From: Chlorobiota bacterium
Lineage (GTDB): Bacteria > Bacteroidota > Ignavibacteria > Kapaibacteriales > NICIL-2
Direction: 5' to 3'
NCBI GenBank assembly: GCA_003695605.1
Contig: RFIK01000088.1
Coordinates: forward strand, 1 to 13,151
DNA length: 13,151 nt
The notes beneath the pieces are model-generated. The model worked only from the letters and a program-made list of their open reading frames with translations. It was not told the DNA's origin and made no database searches. Of this stretch, positions 12,456 through 13,151 are shown piece by piece. The position numbers and the translations under genes are program-made. Positions within the stretch are counted from its first letter, which is position 1; the number at the start of each line of letters is the position of its first letter.

Positions 12456-13151
12456 ATGGCGTCAGTTTCGTTTTGGGAACAGGAGGAATTTCTCCGAGCC
12501 GATGTTTGCATCGTCGGTGCTGGAATCATTGGACTCTCGCTTGCAGCGGAGCTGCTCGAACGCCAGCCGACGCTGCGTGTTGTTGTGCTCGAACGTGGCT
12601 CGCTCCCGACCGGCGCAAGCACAAAGAACGCTGGCTTTGCATGCTTTGGTTCACCGACAGAACTGGTACGCGATGCCTCCACGCTCGGGTTCGAGAGGGT
12701 CTGCCAGCTCGTCGAGCAGCGCAAGCGCGGGTTGGAGCGGCTGCGCTCGCGACTTGGCGATGATGCGGTTGGGTTCGAACACTGCGGCGGCTACGAACTG
12801 CTCTGGGGCAGGCACACCCGCGTCCTCGACTGGCTCGATGAACTCAACGCGCTCCTTCGGCCGATCTTTGGCAACGACTATGTGCGGAGAGCCGACGACC
12901 GTATCGCGACCTTTGGCTTTGGCCCAGCAGTCGAGCACCTCCTCGAACTGCCGCACGAGGGTCGCATCAATACAGGGCGCATGATGCGTGCGCTGCTTGG
13001 CTACGTCGCCAGTCGCGGTGCACTTGTGCTGTGCGGTACACCAGTTGAACGCATCGAACGCGAGCACGATGCCGCGACGCTGATTGCACGATCGCCATCG
13101 GCGGGAGAACTGCGTTTCCGCGCGCGTGCTGCTGCACTCGCCACCAACGCG
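12456..13151 (+). CDS. FAD-dependent oxidoreductase, DAO family (N-terminal part)
   Basis: The frame is open to the window end (232 codons seen). The N-terminus MASVSFWEQEEFLRADVCIV leads into the Rossmann FAD motif GAGIIG (21-26), with E46 after the second strand (VVVLERG) for the ribose. STKNAGFACFGSPTELVRD (55-73) is the adenine/flavin-side motif of the glycine oxidase / D-amino-acid dehydrogenase / gamma-glutamylputrescine oxidase group. GRINTGRMMRALLGYVASRG (about 179-198) is the second FAD-contacting region. Such enzymes oxidise amines or amino acids; the substrate is unknown here. GGAG at 12443-12446, nine bases before ATG 12456, supports this start; ATG 12441, ten bases after the transporter stop, is the alternative. 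It is the third gene of the dehydrogenase-carrier unit. Confidence 0.82.
   Translation, partial: MASVSFWEQEEFLRADVCIVGAGIIGLSLAAELLERQPTLRVVVLERGSLPTGASTKNAGFACFGSPTELVRDASTLGFERVCQLVEQRKRGLERLRSRLGDDAVGFEHCGGYELLWGRHTRVLDWLDELNALLRPIFGNDYVRRADDRIATFGFGPAVEHLLELPHEGRINTGRMMRALLGYVASRGALVLCGTPVERIEREHDAATLIARSPSAGELRFRARAAALATNA

Noticed and set aside
1..13151. Mobile element, CRISPR array, toxin-antitoxin or defence genes
   Set aside because: I looked for transposase or integrase motifs, regularly spaced repeats, attachment-site-like duplications and tRNA-like cloverleaves and saw none. All coding space is filled by housekeeping, flagellar and metabolic families.

Overview
This is a GC-rich, gene-dense stretch of bacterial chromosome. 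No gap between genes exceeds about 205 bp, and I see no tRNA, rRNA, CRISPR array, insertion sequence or phage gene. Three things suggest the FCB group (Bacteroidota/Chlorobiota/Ignavibacteria/Kapabacteria), most plausibly a flagellated, non-phototrophic relative of Chlorobi. First, a TAnnTTTG-like box precedes most transcription units. Second, the ArgD and FAD-oxidoreductase sequences have the flavour of that group. Third, an arginase gene overlaps a small outer-membrane barrel gene. This placement is inference; no marker gene fixes it.

Layout. (1) 2-3539, plus strand: a late flagellar cluster. It holds the end of a flagellin gene, a hairpin terminator, an almost perfect sigma-28 promoter, then fliS, fliD (filament cap), flaG, a FliT-like coiled-coil protein and a FlgM-type anti-sigma-28 gene. 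The natural 5' end of flgM appears to be out of frame with its body. (2) 3618-5738, plus strand: ssb, then a single-pass MCE/MlaD-type lipid-transport protein and a class I O-methyltransferase. (3) 5735-7673, minus strand: arginase, an outer-membrane beta-barrel protein whose 5' end lies inside the arginase gene, and a short hibernation-promoting factor; these look co-transcribed. (4) 7779-8429, plus strand: pdxH, divergent from arginase and tail-to-tail overlapping argD. (5) 8392-9630, minus strand: argD. (6) 9744 to the window end, plus strand: a Sad/GabD-type succinate-semialdehyde dehydrogenase, a DcuC-type C4-dicarboxylate carrier and the N-terminal part of a DAO-family FAD oxidoreductase, tightly packed.

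How the genes work together. FliS chaperones flagellin, FliD caps the filament, and FlgM restrains the sigma-28 that reads this promoter, so region 1 is probably a self-limiting late operon. Regions 3-6 centre on nitrogen and carbon metabolism: arginase makes ornithine, ArgD is a PLP-dependent aminotransferase of ornithine or acetylornithine, PdxH makes PLP, and the dehydrogenase and carrier could make and move succinate.

The most interesting sequence-level signals are four. They are a recurring GTAnTTTYGC motif 29-51 bp before five or six start codons, the apparent flgM frame break, the sigma-28 promoter, and inverted repeats in the two divergent intergenic regions. I did not find a clearly novel multi-gene defence or mobile system here.
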